From positions 751,183-815,182 of the forward strand of contig NZ_CP007452.1 of the NCBI RefSeq assembly GCF_000597865.1: a DNA stretch of 64,000 nucleotides, in the 5' to 3' direction. The stretch is from Peptoclostridium acidaminophilum DSM 3953 (lineage in GTDB: Bacteria > Bacillota > Clostridia > Peptostreptococcales > Peptostreptococcaceae). Under the pieces are notes generated by a model. The model was not told where the DNA came from. It did not search any database and saw only the letters and a list, made by a program, of their open reading frames with translations. Of the stretch, positions 53,694 to 62,383 are shown piece by piece. A program made the position numbers and the translations under genes. The first letter of the stretch is position 1. The number at the start of each line of letters is the position of its first letter.

Positions 53694-54932
53694 ATGCGGA
53701 TGAGCAAACCGTACAAAATACCGAAGAAAGTAGTACTTGAGGCATATAAAAGAGTGAAGGCAAACAAGGGAAGTGCCGGGATAGATGGCATAACCTTTGA
53801 GGTCTTTGATGAAAATCTCGAAAAGAACTTATACAAGATATGGAATAGGATGAGCTCAGGAAGCTACATTCCCGCCCCGGTTTTGGCAGTTGAAATACCT
53901 AAAAAGACCGGAGGGACAAGGCGACTGGGCATACCTACCATCACCGACCGAATAGCGCAAATGGTAGCAAGAATGATTGTCGAGCCTAAGGTTGAACCCA
54001 TTTTTCACGAGGACTCATACGGATACAGGCCAAACAAATCTGCATTAGAAGCAGTGGGAAGAGCCCGTGAGCGAAGCTGGAAGTACGACTACGTGATAGA
54101 ACTGGATGTGAAGGGTCTGTTCGATAATATCGACCATGAACTTCTCATGCGCGTGGTAGAAAAGCACGTGGATGAAAAGTGGGCCAAGCTCTATATAAAG
54201 AGATGGCTCGAAGCCCCTTTCACAACTAAAGAAGGACAACACATAGCTCGGAAAGCCGGAACCCCTCAAGGTGGCGTTATCAGCCCTGTGTTGGCGAACA
54301 TGTTCCTACACTATGCGTTTGACCGTTGGATGGAAAGGAATTATCCGAAATGTCCTTTTGAGAGATACGCCGATGATGCCGTTATTCATTGTCAAACGCC
54401 TACACAAGCCAAACAGCTGAAGCAAGCGCTGACGGAAAGAATGTTGGAATGTCGATTGGAACTTCATCCCGAAAAGACTCGGATTGCTTACTGTCACGAT
54501 AAAGACAGGAAGGAAAACTATCCAGTCAGAAGCTTTGATTTTCTCGGATACACATTTAAAGCGATGAATATCAAGTGCAGGGACGGAATTCTAAGGTATA
54601 ACTTCATCGCATCCGTAAGCAAAACGTCTTGTAAGAGCTTTAGAGATAAAATCAAGGCCTTGGAAATTCACAAAAGAACTGGGAGTTCCATAAACATCAT
54701 AGCTGAAATCATAAACCCGATAGTGAGGGGATGGATGAACTATTTCAGCAAGTACAATCCGTCAGCCATGAAATACTCCCTGGACTGCGTAGATAGAAGA
54801 CTCGTAAAGTGGGCGATGTGTAAGTTCAAACACTTTAGGGGACATAGAAGACGGGCAGAAAAATGGCTCTCTGAGGTTAAAAGCAGAGAGCCGGGACTAT
54901 TCGCACATTGGAAACTTCGGTATATCAGTTAA
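53694..54932 (+). CDS. Reverse transcriptase/maturase of inner intron
   Basis: About 412 residues and unlike the outer protein. RT blocks: RVKANKGSAGIDGITFEVF (split: KANKGSAGIDGIT), RRLGIPTITDRIAQ, EDSYGYRPNKSALEAV, VKGLFDNIDHELL, GTPQGGVISPVLANMFLHY (split: GTPQGGVISPVLANM), RYADDAVIHCQT. Maturase region contains RGWMNYFSKYNPSAM. No HNH domain is seen. ATG 53694 follows AGGAGG five bases upstream; ATG 53700 is also possible. Confidence 0.92.
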   Translation: MRMSKPYKIPKKVVLEAYKRVKANKGSAGIDGITFEVFDENLEKNLYKIWNRMSSGSYIPAPVLAVEIPKKTGGTRRLGIPTITDRIAQMVARMIVEPKVEPIFHEDSYGYRPNKSALEAVGRARERSWKYDYVIELDVKGLFDNIDHELLMRVVEKHVDEKWAKLYIKRWLEAPFTTKEGQHIARKAGTPQGGVISPVLANMFLHYAFDRWMERNYPKCPFERYADDAVIHCQTPTQAKQLKQALTERMLECRLELHPEKTRIAYCHDKDRKENYPVRSFDFLGYTFKAMNIKCRDGILRYNFIASVSKTSCKSFRDKIKALEIHKRTGSSINIIAEIINPIVRGWMNYFSKYNPSAMKYSLDCVDRRLVKWAMCKFKHFRGHRRRAEKWLSEVKSREPGLFAHWKLRYIS

Positions 54933-54950
54933 TGCGGTTATGAATGATAA

Positions 54951-54984
54951 GAGCCGTATGAAGGGAGACTTTCACGTACGGTTC
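54951..54984 (+). ncRNA. Domain V of inner intron
   Basis: 34 nt, GAGCCGTATGAAGGG pairing with CTTTCACGTACGGTTC, the canonical group II domain V with AGC triad. Confidence 0.9.
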
Positions 54985-55170
54985 TGTGAGAAGCTCGGGG
55001 TGAAACTCCCCTTGCTTACTCGACTGAGAGGTCGGCTGATGAACTAATCGTCAGCCTCCTACTCGATTCGCATTAATCGCAGGGATTTCAAGTTTTTGCT
55101 TGTATCAGGCAGAATATGGCTATAATTAATAAAAACAGCTTTGCACAATAAAACTTGGAGGATGATTGCC

Positions 55171-57072
55171 ATGGCAGTACTGGCATTGCCTGTAGATCAA
55201 AGGGTTATAGACATAGATTCAAGGCGTTTTGCTTCAATTGAAAAGGCGCTGGTGGAACTAATCACAAACAGCGACGACAGCTATTCGCGCCTTGAACGTG
55301 AGGGGCTGGAGGTCAGCGGGAAAATAAGCATAAGCTACGAGAGGCATCAAAACGGAGCGATAATAGCAGTAACAGATGAGGCGGAGGGCATGGATTATGA
55401 GCGCATACGCAAGGTGCTCTCATACGGAGGCGCCCACAGCCTCATGGCCCAGGGAGAAGCCGGTGGAAGAGGGTATTTCGGACGAGGCATGAAGCAGGCC
55501 ATATACGGTCTCGGCTACGGCTGGATAAAATCGCTGCATGACGGCAGGTATGCAAGGGTGGACCTCTTCAGGACTGAAGACGGAGGATATATGTATGACG
55601 ACTGGGATGGCGACAGGCCGTCTGAGGACGATGATTACGACAGATTGAAGATTCGGAAAGGCTGCAACGGCACGCACATTACCATAATAGTGGAGAATCC
55701 TCAAACCAGCATACCGTATTTCAGCTCGCTTGTAGCGGCCATTACAAACAACATATACCTCAGGGACGTTCTGCAGCGTAGAAGTGTCGAGCTGACAAAC
55801 CTGAATGTGACGGGAAAAAAGAGGGCATCGCTTCTGCTTAAATATGAAGAGCCCGAGTCGGAGACTATAATAGGGCCGAATGCGGGGGGGGCCTTTTTAT
55901 ACGAGGGAGCGGAATACGATTTTACGCTTACGCTCAAAAAAGCGGAGAATGCAGAGCTTGTACTGAAAGGCGACGAGCGTACAAGCGGCCTGCTTGTCAT
56001 TTCTGACACGGCAGTATTCGACTGCCAGTTCTTCCACTTCGAAAACCAGCTGGGCACGGAATATCTGCATGGAGTTGTAGAATGTCCGGGACTGGCGCAG
56101 ATGCTTGTCAAGGGACACCCGATAATAGGAGACGAGAGGGCGGGTCTGAATATCAAGGAGCCTTTCGTGGCCGCATTTGCCGACGCTGTAAGCGATATGA
56201 TTGCAGAAGCAGTAAGAAAGGAGCAGCAGAGGCTCAGCCACATAGACCATGCTACGACCTCAAGACGCACCCAGATGATGATTGAGCACGTCCTGCAGAG
56301 GATGAACAAGATTGCAGTTGAGGAGCTGGGCATAATACTCCCGCCCGGTCCCGGCTCGGGCAGATACGGGCCGTTCGACACCGGAAGACCTGCAGTCCTG
56401 CGCTTTAGCACACCTTTTTATTACAGGAAGGTGAATCACTCGTTTCACGCGGCAATGATAGTTGACCTTAGCCAGCTTATGGAGCAGGAGATACTCACCT
56501 TCGAATATCAACTGCCTGAGAGCATAAAGGCGGAGCCTTATCTTGAGGATATGACTGTCGCTGACCTTCCGGAGAACGGGCGCTTCGAGTGGACGATAAC
56601 AGGCTCCGAGATAGGAGCCAAGGGCAGACTTGGGGTCACTTCGGGACCATATTCTGCGTTTTGTGAGATTGTGATTGCCGAGAGCGCATCGGGCAAAGGC
56701 TATGGTCATCCGTCAGGAAAGCCGCCTGCGCCGTGGAACATGGACAATTCGGTTGACATGTTCAGAGGATACGAGCTGCGCAATCTAAACAACGATATCG
56801 AAAGAGCTGTCTACAGCCCCGAGGAGCGCCTGATTCTAATAAATACGGAAGCTCCGACTGTAAGGCTTTATGTTAACGGGCAAGGCCATTTCAAGGACGG
56901 AGCGCGCCTCCTGCTTGCCGAGCTTTTGCTTGATGTGATAACAGATGAGCTTGCCCGAAGGTACGTTGACAGGACAACCCAGAAGGGCCACAGGGGCGCA
57001 TACAGGCAGGCAAAGCAGGATTTGATACGCAGATACGGTGTGGAGATACACTCAATTCTTCTTGGATCGTAA
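55171..57072 (+). CDS. Solitary GHKL (Hsp90/MORC-like) ATPase
   Basis: 633 residues. The N-terminal GHKL fold has the N box KALVELITNSDDSYSR (Glu 29, Asn 33), Bergerat D69/G73 in TDEAEGMD, and the lid GGRGYFGRGMKQAIYG (about 98-112). Then a S5-like domain and a long helical/beta C-terminal half follow, with the segment QQRLSHIDHATTSRRTQMM. MORC and related enzymes close like this around nucleic acid or client proteins. The gene stands alone; no nuclease, restriction or BREX gene flanks it. The ATG 55171 has TTGGAGG nine bases upstream. Function unknown; defence or nucleic-acid clamp roles are guesses. Confidence 0.8.
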   Translation: MAVLALPVDQRVIDIDSRRFASIEKALVELITNSDDSYSRLEREGLEVSGKISISYERHQNGAIIAVTDEAEGMDYERIRKVLSYGGAHSLMAQGEAGGRGYFGRGMKQAIYGLGYGWIKSLHDGRYARVDLFRTEDGGYMYDDWDGDRPSEDDDYDRLKIRKGCNGTHITIIVENPQTSIPYFSSLVAAITNNIYLRDVLQRRSVELTNLNVTGKKRASLLLKYEEPESETIIGPNAGGAFLYEGAEYDFTLTLKKAENAELVLKGDERTSGLLVISDTAVFDCQFFHFENQLGTEYLHGVVECPGLAQMLVKGHPIIGDERAGLNIKEPFVAAFADAVSDMIAEAVRKEQQRLSHIDHATTSRRTQMMIEHVLQRMNKIAVEELGIILPPGPGSGRYGPFDTGRPAVLRFSTPFYYRKVNHSFHAAMIVDLSQLMEQEILTFEYQLPESIKAEPYLEDMTVADLPENGRFEWTITGSEIGAKGRLGVTSGPYSAFCEIVIAESASGKGYGHPSGKPPAPWNMDNSVDMFRGYELRNLNNDIERAVYSPEERLILINTEAPTVRLYVNGQGHFKDGARLLLAELLLDVITDELARRYVDRTTQKGHRGAYRQAKQDLIRRYGVEIHSILLGS

Positions 57073-57092
57073 AATTCAGCACAATTGTTCGG

Positions 57093-57121
57093 TTGATATA
57101 TTCTTTTCGATATGCTAGAAT
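57093..57121 (+). promoter_or_regulatory. Promoter of uracil permease gene
   Basis: TTGATA (57093-57098), 17-base spacer, TAGAAT (57116-57121), 40 bases before the ATG. Confidence 0.7.
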
Positions 57122-57160
57122 TAATTCGTTTGTATAAAAATTTAAATATCTGGAGGGAGT

Positions 57161-58429
57161 ATGTCTACTAAAAGAACTATCGGGATTGACGAAAGACCGC
57201 CGCTCATTCAAAGTCTGCCGCTGAGCTTTCAGCACCTGTTTGCCATGTTTGGCGCTTCAGTGCTTGTTCCTATGTTGTTCGGGATAGACCCGGCAACAGT
57301 GCTGTTTTTCAACGGACTTGGAACAATAATATACTTTATAATCACAAAGGGAAAAATACCCGCGTTTCTGGGAAGCAGCTTTGCTTTTTTGGCCCCGGTT
57401 TTTATTGTTATGAAATCAAGCTCATATAATGCCGCGTTGGGAGGCTTCATAGCTTCAGGATTAGTTTTTGTTTTAGTGGCATTTTTAATTAAATTATTCG
57501 GGACTAAGTGGGTTGATGTAGTATTTCCTCCGGCGGCAATGGGTGCCATAGTTGCCATCATAGGATTGGAGCTTGCGCCTGTAGCAGCTAAAATGGCAGG
57601 ATTCGTATACGATGAAAACAACCCTTCGTTGTTCATGGATCCAAAGGTTTTAACAGTATCAATAGTTACTTTGTCAGTTGTAATAATCGGTTCAGTGGCG
57701 TTCAGAGGATTTATGGCTATAATACCTATACTTATAGGAGTTGTTGCAGGCTATGCGCTTGCATTGGCCCTTGGGATTGTAGACACAGGGGCGATACAGT
57801 CAGCCGCGATATTCTCGACTCCGACAATATACAGGCCCGTATTTGAAATGGGAGCCATACTCACTATTTTACCAGCATCGCTTGTTGTAATAGCTGAGCA
57901 TATAGGGCATCTTGTCGTAACGGGAAATATAGTTGGCAAGGACCTTGTAAAAGACCCGGGACTTGACCGATCGCTGTTTGGAAACGGCATAATGACAATT
58001 ATTTCAGGATGCTTCGGTTCCGTGCCTTCTACAACCTATGGAGAAAACATAGGTGTGCTTGCCATAACAAAGGTGTTCAGCGTATGGGTAATCGGAGGAG
58101 CCGCTATAATTTCAATGCTCCTTGCATTCTTTGGAAAGTTTTCGGCTGCAATAACTACAATACCACAGCCTGTAATGGGTGGGGTTTCGCTGCTCCTGTT
58201 TGGAGTAATAGCTGCATCTGGTATCAGAATGCTTGTGGAAGAGAAGGTTGACTATTCAAAGCCAAAGAACCTGATTTTAACGGCAGTTGTTCTGATAATA
58301 GGTCTTTCAGGGGCTTCGGTTAAATTTGCCACAGTATCGCTTCAGGGAATGGCGCTTGCAACAGTTGTCGCAATATTTATAAGCTTAGTGTTCAAGCTGC
58401 TTGAAGTTGCGAAGCTGCTAAACGAATAA
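57161..58429 (+). CDS. uraA: Uracil/xanthine permease (NCS2, UraA-like)
   Basis: 422 residues, fourteen helices. NCS2 marks: QHLFAMFGASVLVPMLFG, IPAFLGSSFAFLAP, VVIAEHIGHLVVTGN with the key Glu, and GCFGSVPSTTYGENIGVLA (split: GSVPSTTYGENIG). Substrate is probably uracil given the GxxSTTYGEN motif. GGAGGG precedes ATG 57161. The gene is preceded by its own promoter, not by a PyrR attenuator, and a terminator follows. Confidence 0.94.
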   Translation: MSTKRTIGIDERPPLIQSLPLSFQHLFAMFGASVLVPMLFGIDPATVLFFNGLGTIIYFIITKGKIPAFLGSSFAFLAPVFIVMKSSSYNAALGGFIASGLVFVLVAFLIKLFGTKWVDVVFPPAAMGAIVAIIGLELAPVAAKMAGFVYDENNPSLFMDPKVLTVSIVTLSVVIIGSVAFRGFMAIIPILIGVVAGYALALALGIVDTGAIQSAAIFSTPTIYRPVFEMGAILTILPASLVVIAEHIGHLVVTGNIVGKDLVKDPGLDRSLFGNGIMTIISGCFGSVPSTTYGENIGVLAITKVFSVWVIGGAAIISMLLAFFGKFSAAITTIPQPVMGGVSLLLFGVIAASGIRMLVEEKVDYSKPKNLILTAVVLIIGLSGASVKFATVSLQGMALATVVAIFISLVFKLLEVAKLLNE

Positions 58430-58451
58430 TAGAACCAAATATACAACTAAA

Positions 58452-58497
58452 AAGGGCTGCATCGCATAGGAAAATATTCCGGTGCGATGCAGCCCTT
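58452..58497. terminator. Bidirectional hairpin between uraA and truA
   Basis: AAGGGCTGCATCGCA (58452-58466) pairs with TGCGATGCAGCCCTT (58483-58497), a 15-bp perfect stem. No T run is seen; it separates convergent genes. Confidence 0.7.
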
Positions 58498-58513
58498 GCT
58501 ATTTAATCAAAAT

Positions 58514-59254
58514 CTAGTTGTAGTTTACCTGAATAAGGCAAAGTCCTTTTGATTCGGCCATAGGACCGGCAAGACTCCTGTCTTTCGACTGCAGAATCTT
58601 TGCAACATCTTCAGGCACAAGCTCGCCTTTACCGACTCTTAGCAGTGTTCCTGTGATTATCCTTATCATGTTGTGGAGGAAACCGTCTCCGTCATAAGTG
58701 ATATAGATATAGCTGTCTTTTTTTGCAATCGAAATGCTGTTTATAGTCCGTACGCAGCTTTTCTTTTTGGACTTCATTGTCGTAAATGCGTCAAAATCAT
58801 GCGTGCCTATTATATAATCCGCAGCTTTTTCCATGAGCTTTATATCCAGATCGCCCTTGACATAGCTGGCAAATCTTCTTGTGAACACGTCGCAGTATTC
58901 GCCGTTGTCTATCGTGTATTTGTAAGTCTTTGACTTTGCATTGTGTCTTGCATGAAACTTGCTGCCCGCCTCGGCCATATAAGTGACGCGTATGTCTTCG
59001 GGCAGGTAGTAGTTGATGTATGAAAGCATTTCCGGAGTCTTCATTTTGGACTTAGTAAAGAAATTGCACATTAGTGACTTGGCATGTACTCCCTTGTCTG
59101 TTCTCGAGCAGCCTATAACATTGATATCTTCCTCGGTCATTCTGCTGAGAAGGTCTTCCAGCTTTCCCTGAATCGTGTTGTCGTTTTCGCTTAGCCTTTG
59201 CCAGCCCGAGTACCTTGTGCCTTCAAATTGAAGCGACATTTTAATGTTTCTCAT
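58514..59254 (-). CDS. truA: tRNA pseudouridine38-40 synthase
   Basis: 246 residues. FEGTRYSGWQRL, VIGCSRTDKGVHAKSL with catalytic Asp 53, HARHNAKSKTYKYTI and FLHNMIRIITGTLLRVGKGEL (split: HNMIRIITGTLLRVGKG). It forms pseudouridine at 38-40 in tRNA anticodon arms. Length and motifs normal. GGGAG precedes the ATG. Confidence 0.96.
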   Translation of the reverse strand: MRNIKMSLQFEGTRYSGWQRLSENDNTIQGKLEDLLSRMTEEDINVIGCSRTDKGVHAKSLMCNFFTKSKMKTPEMLSYINYYLPEDIRVTYMAEAGSKFHARHNAKSKTYKYTIDNGEYCDVFTRRFASYVKGDLDIKLMEKAADYIIGTHDFDAFTTMKSKKKSCVRTINSISIAKKDSYIYITYDGDGFLHNMIRIITGTLLRVGKGELVPEDVAKILQSKDRSLAGPMAESKGLCLIQVNYN

Positions 59255-59450
59255 ATTTTCTCCCGTATATAATTATTTTTCTAATCTACTTTTTTTGATA
59301 AATCAGAAATTACATTTGTATGCTTGAATTTATTACTTAAAAAACCATTTCCAAGCTACAAATTATTATATACTATAAATAGAGACTGCGAAAGACATAT
59401 GATTTTTAGGATAAATGATAAAATAACAGATTGAACAGGGAGTGAGCGTT

Positions 59451-59645
59451 ATGAGTGGAACAAGGAGAGACAACTTAAAGCAGGGCATGAGGGTCCGGGT
59501 AGTGCAAAAGCAGGACCAGCGCTCCGGCAAACTTACTGAAGGCGTGGTTCAAAGGATACTGACAAAATCAGGGACGCACCCGCATGGAATCAAGGTTATG
59601 CTGGAGAGCGGCATTGTAGGCAGAGTAAAGGAAATAGTCAAATAG
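59451..59645 (+). CDS. ywbE: YwbE-family small protein (DUF2196)
   Basis: 64 residues. GTRRDNLKQGMRVRVVQKQDQRSGKLTEGVV (key parts LKQGMRVRVVQKQDQ, RSGKLTEGVVQRIL) and HPHGIKVMLESGIVGRV form the compact SH3-like YwbE fold. Role unknown. Start ATG 59451 follows AGGGAGTG. Eight bases after its stop the acyltransferase gene starts, so the two are co-transcribed. Confidence 0.88.
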   Translation: MSGTRRDNLKQGMRVRVVQKQDQRSGKLTEGVVQRILTKSGTHPHGIKVMLESGIVGRVKEIVK

Positions 59646-59653
59646 AGGTGCGT

Positions 59654-60604
59654 ATGGAGAAAAAACGTGATTTTGAAATTGACGCGCTCAAGGGACTGGC
59701 GTGCATAATGGTTGTGCTCTTGCATGTTTTTAGAGGCAAGGGATTTGTGGAGATCTTCATAGGGGAGATAGGCAGGTGGGCAGTGCCGGCATTCTTCATG
59801 GTTCAGGGTTTCTACATGAGCAGGGCGGCGCTCAAGCCGTGGCTGGAGTCAGCCATAGGGAAGGTTAAAAAGATATACATCCCATTCCTGTTTTATTCAT
59901 GGGCATACGGAGTTTATTTTTACTTTTATGACGGCAAGGAGTTCACATTTTCAGACGTGCTGCTTGGAGAAACGGCAGTCCATCTTTACTATGTAGTGCA
60001 CTATATGATATTTGCGCTTACGATACCGTTTCTATACATGCTGCCCAAGCTGTATATGAAGTACTTTATGTGGTTTATGGTCATAAGCAACTTTGCATTA
60101 TGCACAGTCCTTGAGATTCAGCGCTATTCTGGCGTAAGGCTTATAACATACAGCGGCATTAATCCCCTGAAGTGGTGGGGGTTTGTAGCTCTGGGAATGC
60201 TTGCGGCGGAGTCGCCGAGGTTGTTTAAATACATCAGGGAGAATAGAAATGTTGCAGTCATAATTTCTACGGCTTTAGCTGCAATTGGAACGCTTCTGCC
60301 GTATATGACTGGCAGAACAGGGTACCTTTACAACAGAGCGAGCCTGTTTCCTCTTGCAATCGGAATGACTCTGCTTATTATTGCGCTTTATCAAAAAGAA
60401 AACATGCCAGGAAAAGAAGCTCTCTTGTATATTAGTCAGCGGAGCTTTGGGATATATTTGATTCATTTTTTCATTGTTCACATACTAAAGTTTGTTTTGG
60501 GCATCAAAATACTCTGGCTTGTCGCGATTCTGACTATGGTGATTTCGATTCTGATACTGAATTTAAGCAAAACCCTTAAAAGTGAGCTGCTGATGCGTTC
60601 ATAG
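59654..60604 (+). CDS. Acyltransferase 3 family membrane protein
   Basis: 316 residues, ten helices. FEIDALKGLACIMVVLLHVFRGKG (split: DALKGLACIMVVLLHVF) has the family His, followed by VPAFFMVQGFYMSR and a C-terminal SFGIYLIHFFIVHILKF. It O-acetylates cell-surface glycans or lipids in the membrane. Start ATG 59654 uses AGAGGTG inside the upstream stop region. Confidence 0.92.
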   Translation: MEKKRDFEIDALKGLACIMVVLLHVFRGKGFVEIFIGEIGRWAVPAFFMVQGFYMSRAALKPWLESAIGKVKKIYIPFLFYSWAYGVYFYFYDGKEFTFSDVLLGETAVHLYYVVHYMIFALTIPFLYMLPKLYMKYFMWFMVISNFALCTVLEIQRYSGVRLITYSGINPLKWWGFVALGMLAAESPRLFKYIRENRNVAVIISTALAAIGTLLPYMTGRTGYLYNRASLFPLAIGMTLLIIALYQKENMPGKEALLYISQRSFGIYLIHFFIVHILKFVLGIKILWLVAILTMVISILILNLSKTLKSELLMRS

Positions 60605-60701
60605 TGTAGCCACATATTAATAAAATAAATCAAGGAAAATATTTACGGTTTCAAAAAAATACCAATAGATTTTGGTTGTTGAAACAGAAAAGAGGCGGAC
60701 G

Positions 60702-61337
60702 ATGTTTGAATTTAAGGATGTTAAATACAAGAATATAGTACACATTCCCGGCGGCACGATAGAAAAGGGCAAAGTGACTACGCTTGTTGGCGAGAGCGGA
60801 GGCGGGAAGACGACAATACTCAAAATGCTCAACAAGCTGATTTCGCCTACGCAGGGCGAGATACTCTACGAGGGGCGCGAGCTCAGCAAAACAGATTCGA
60901 TAGCCCACCGCAGGCAGGTGACTATGCTCTCTCAGAATCCGGTAGTTTTTGAAGGAAGCATAAAGGACAACCTGGTTGCAGGACTCAATTTCCAGAGCAG
61001 GCCAATACCTGAAGACAGCGCTTTAAAAAGAGTGCTCGAGCAGGTGAGCCTTAAAAAAGAGCTTGAGGAAGCGTCAGATCGGCTCTCGGGAGGCGAAAGG
61101 CAAAGGCTTGCTCTCGGGAGGATACTCCTGCTGGATTCGCCGGTATATCTGCTCGACGAGCCGTCTTCGGCGCTTGACGACCACACGGAAGGCCTGATAA
61201 TTGACATGATAACCGACTATGTAAGACGCAACAACAAGACGCTTGTTATGGTCACCCATTCAAGAAGCGTAGCCCAAAAATATTCTGACGTTGTTTTTAA
61301 AGTGTCAAACGGTGTATGTGCATTGGAGGGATTATAA
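60702..61337 (+). CDS. fetA: ABC transporter ATPase (FetA/YbbL-like)
   Basis: 211 residues. Walker A VGESGGGKTTIL, signature RLSGGERQRLALGR, Walker B VYLLDEPSSALD. The small size and pairing with a UPF0014 permease identify the FetAB iron-efflux family. Its stop overlaps the next start (TAATG). ATG 60702 follows AGAGGCGG. Confidence 0.85.
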   Translation: MFEFKDVKYKNIVHIPGGTIEKGKVTTLVGESGGGKTTILKMLNKLISPTQGEILYEGRELSKTDSIAHRRQVTMLSQNPVVFEGSIKDNLVAGLNFQSRPIPEDSALKRVLEQVSLKKELEEASDRLSGGERQRLALGRILLLDSPVYLLDEPSSALDDHTEGLIIDMITDYVRRNNKTLVMVTHSRSVAQKYSDVVFKVSNGVCALEGL

Positions 61338-62116
61338 TGACTGGGGGAGCTGTCAATCTGTCTTTTTTTCAGGTACTTGCAGCATATGTTTTCGTGGCAT
61401 TTGTGCTTTTTGTCGTTAAAGTCCGAGGCATCAAGAGGGAAAGAGAAATTATGATATCCTCGATAAGGATGACGCTGCAGCTTATACTGACAGGTTATGT
61501 ACTGCTTTATATATTCAAGCGCCCGGATCCGCTTATGACAGTCGGTATAATTGTGCTTATGGAAATTTTTGCAGTACATACGGTTTTCAAGAAATTCAAG
61601 GGACGTATATCAGATTCGCTGAAGAAGGTAATCGCTATTTCGCTTATTGCAGGCACGCTTCTATGCCTTTTGTATTTCCTGTTCGTTGTTGTGCGAATAT
61701 CCCCCTGGTACAATCCGCAATACTTCATTCCTATTGCAGGGATGTTCATCGGCAATTCCATGACCGGAATTTCCCTGGGAGTGAACTCTCTGACGGAGGG
61801 TATGACTGCCAAAAGATACATAGTTGAAGAAGCGCTAATACTCGGCGCAACGCCAGAGGCTGCAGCAAGAGATATTGTAAACAAGACATTCGATGCGGCT
61901 ATACTGCCTACAATCAACTCTATGGTGGGAATGGGAATTGTATTTTTGCCAGGAATGATGACAGGCCAGATTCTCTCGGGAACTATTCCGACAACGGCCA
62001 TAGCGTACCAGATAGCGATAATGCTTGGTATACTTGGTGCCGTTTCACTGTCTGTAATAACTATGCTTCAGCTTGGCTACAAGACGTTCTTCAACAAGGA
62101 AAGCCAGCTGCTTTAA
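61337..62116 (+). CDS. fetB: ABC permease FetB/YbbM-like (UPF0014)
   Basis: 259 residues, seven helices. The RGIKREREIMISSIRMTLQLILTGYVL stretch (key part SIRMTLQLILTGYVL), FIPIAGMFIGNSMTG and MGIVFLPGMMTGQILSGTIP (split: LPGMMTGQILSGT) are UPF0014 marks. With fetA it probably exports iron or helps resist oxidative stress. GGAGGG precedes ATG 61337. Confidence 0.9.
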   Translation: MTGGAVNLSFFQVLAAYVFVAFVLFVVKVRGIKREREIMISSIRMTLQLILTGYVLLYIFKRPDPLMTVGIIVLMEIFAVHTVFKKFKGRISDSLKKVIAISLIAGTLLCLLYFLFVVVRISPWYNPQYFIPIAGMFIGNSMTGISLGVNSLTEGMTAKRYIVEEALILGATPEAAARDIVNKTFDAAILPTINSMVGMGIVFLPGMMTGQILSGTIPTTAIAYQIAIMLGILGAVSLSVITMLQLGYKTFFNKESQLL

Positions 62117-62129
62117 AAAGCGGCTGGCT
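62102..62129 (+). other. Hairpin spanning the fetB stop
   Basis: AGCCAGC-GCTTT pairs with AAAGC-GCTGGCT around the TAA stop. No U run follows; probably a weak end signal or mRNA stabiliser. Confidence 0.4.
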
Positions 62130-62208
62130 GAATATTTGCTTGCAAAGTATGGTATAATATAGTAAATTTATATATAATAATTCTTTAGAAAGCGGGGGTG
62201 GGTATAGA

Positions 62209-62313
62209 ATGGACGACAATCCTGAGGACATACGAAGTTGCAATTCAACGTGTTTTTTTGTATCGTTAAAAACGAAAAAGTATTTGAATAAACGTTATTG
62301 CATGAGGTCATAA
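62209..62313 (+). CDS. Possible 34-residue leader peptide before CBS protein gene
   Basis: ATG after AGCGGGGGTGGG opens 34 codons (MDDNPEDIRSCNS to YCMRS), with stop 70 bases before the next start. The ribosome binding site is good but there is no other support. A small stem (AAAACC/GGTTTT, 62315-62335) and TTTTTTT follow, so it may be a translated leader. Confidence 0.25.
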   Translation: MDDNPEDIRSCNSTCFFVSLKTKKYLNKRYCMRS

Positions 62314-62383
62314 TAAAACCCGTTTAGGTGGTTTTGTTGTGTCTTTTTTTATTTTCAAATACTTAACAGCTGGAGGAAAGGAA

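Larger units (their letters stand above)
53180..55024 (+). mobile_element. Inner group II intron nested between domains V and VI of the outer
   Basis: Starts GTGTGCC (53180) and ends TTACTCGAC (55024), a G(U)GYG...AY pair. About 500 bases of folded RNA domains precede its protein gene (53694-54932). Domain V, GAGCCGTATG...CACGTACGGTTC at 54951-54984, has the AGC triad, unlike the outer intron. Domain VI follows (54985-55024). Removing it restores the outer domain V/VI linker, so the two form a twintron that must splice in order, inner first. Confidence 0.85.
51333..55067 (+). mobile_element. Outer group II intron, class C-like, interrupted by a second intron
   Basis: Starts GTGCGCC (51333) and ends CTACTCGAT (55067), the AY end expected. 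It encodes a reverse transcriptase at 51749-53146. Domain V is at 53145-53179, and the CCGCCG region gives the CGC triad of class C. After it, domain VI resumes only at 55025 (TGAGAGG) because a second intron fills 53180-55024. Joining 53179 to 55025 recreates the standard GGTGGTGTGAGAGG junction. It inserted just after the ppnP terminator. Confidence 0.88.

Noticed and set aside
53180-55024. Two independent neighbouring introns rather than a nested pair
   Set aside because: The first intron has no domain VI before 53180, and the sequence after 55024 is exactly its missing domain VI.
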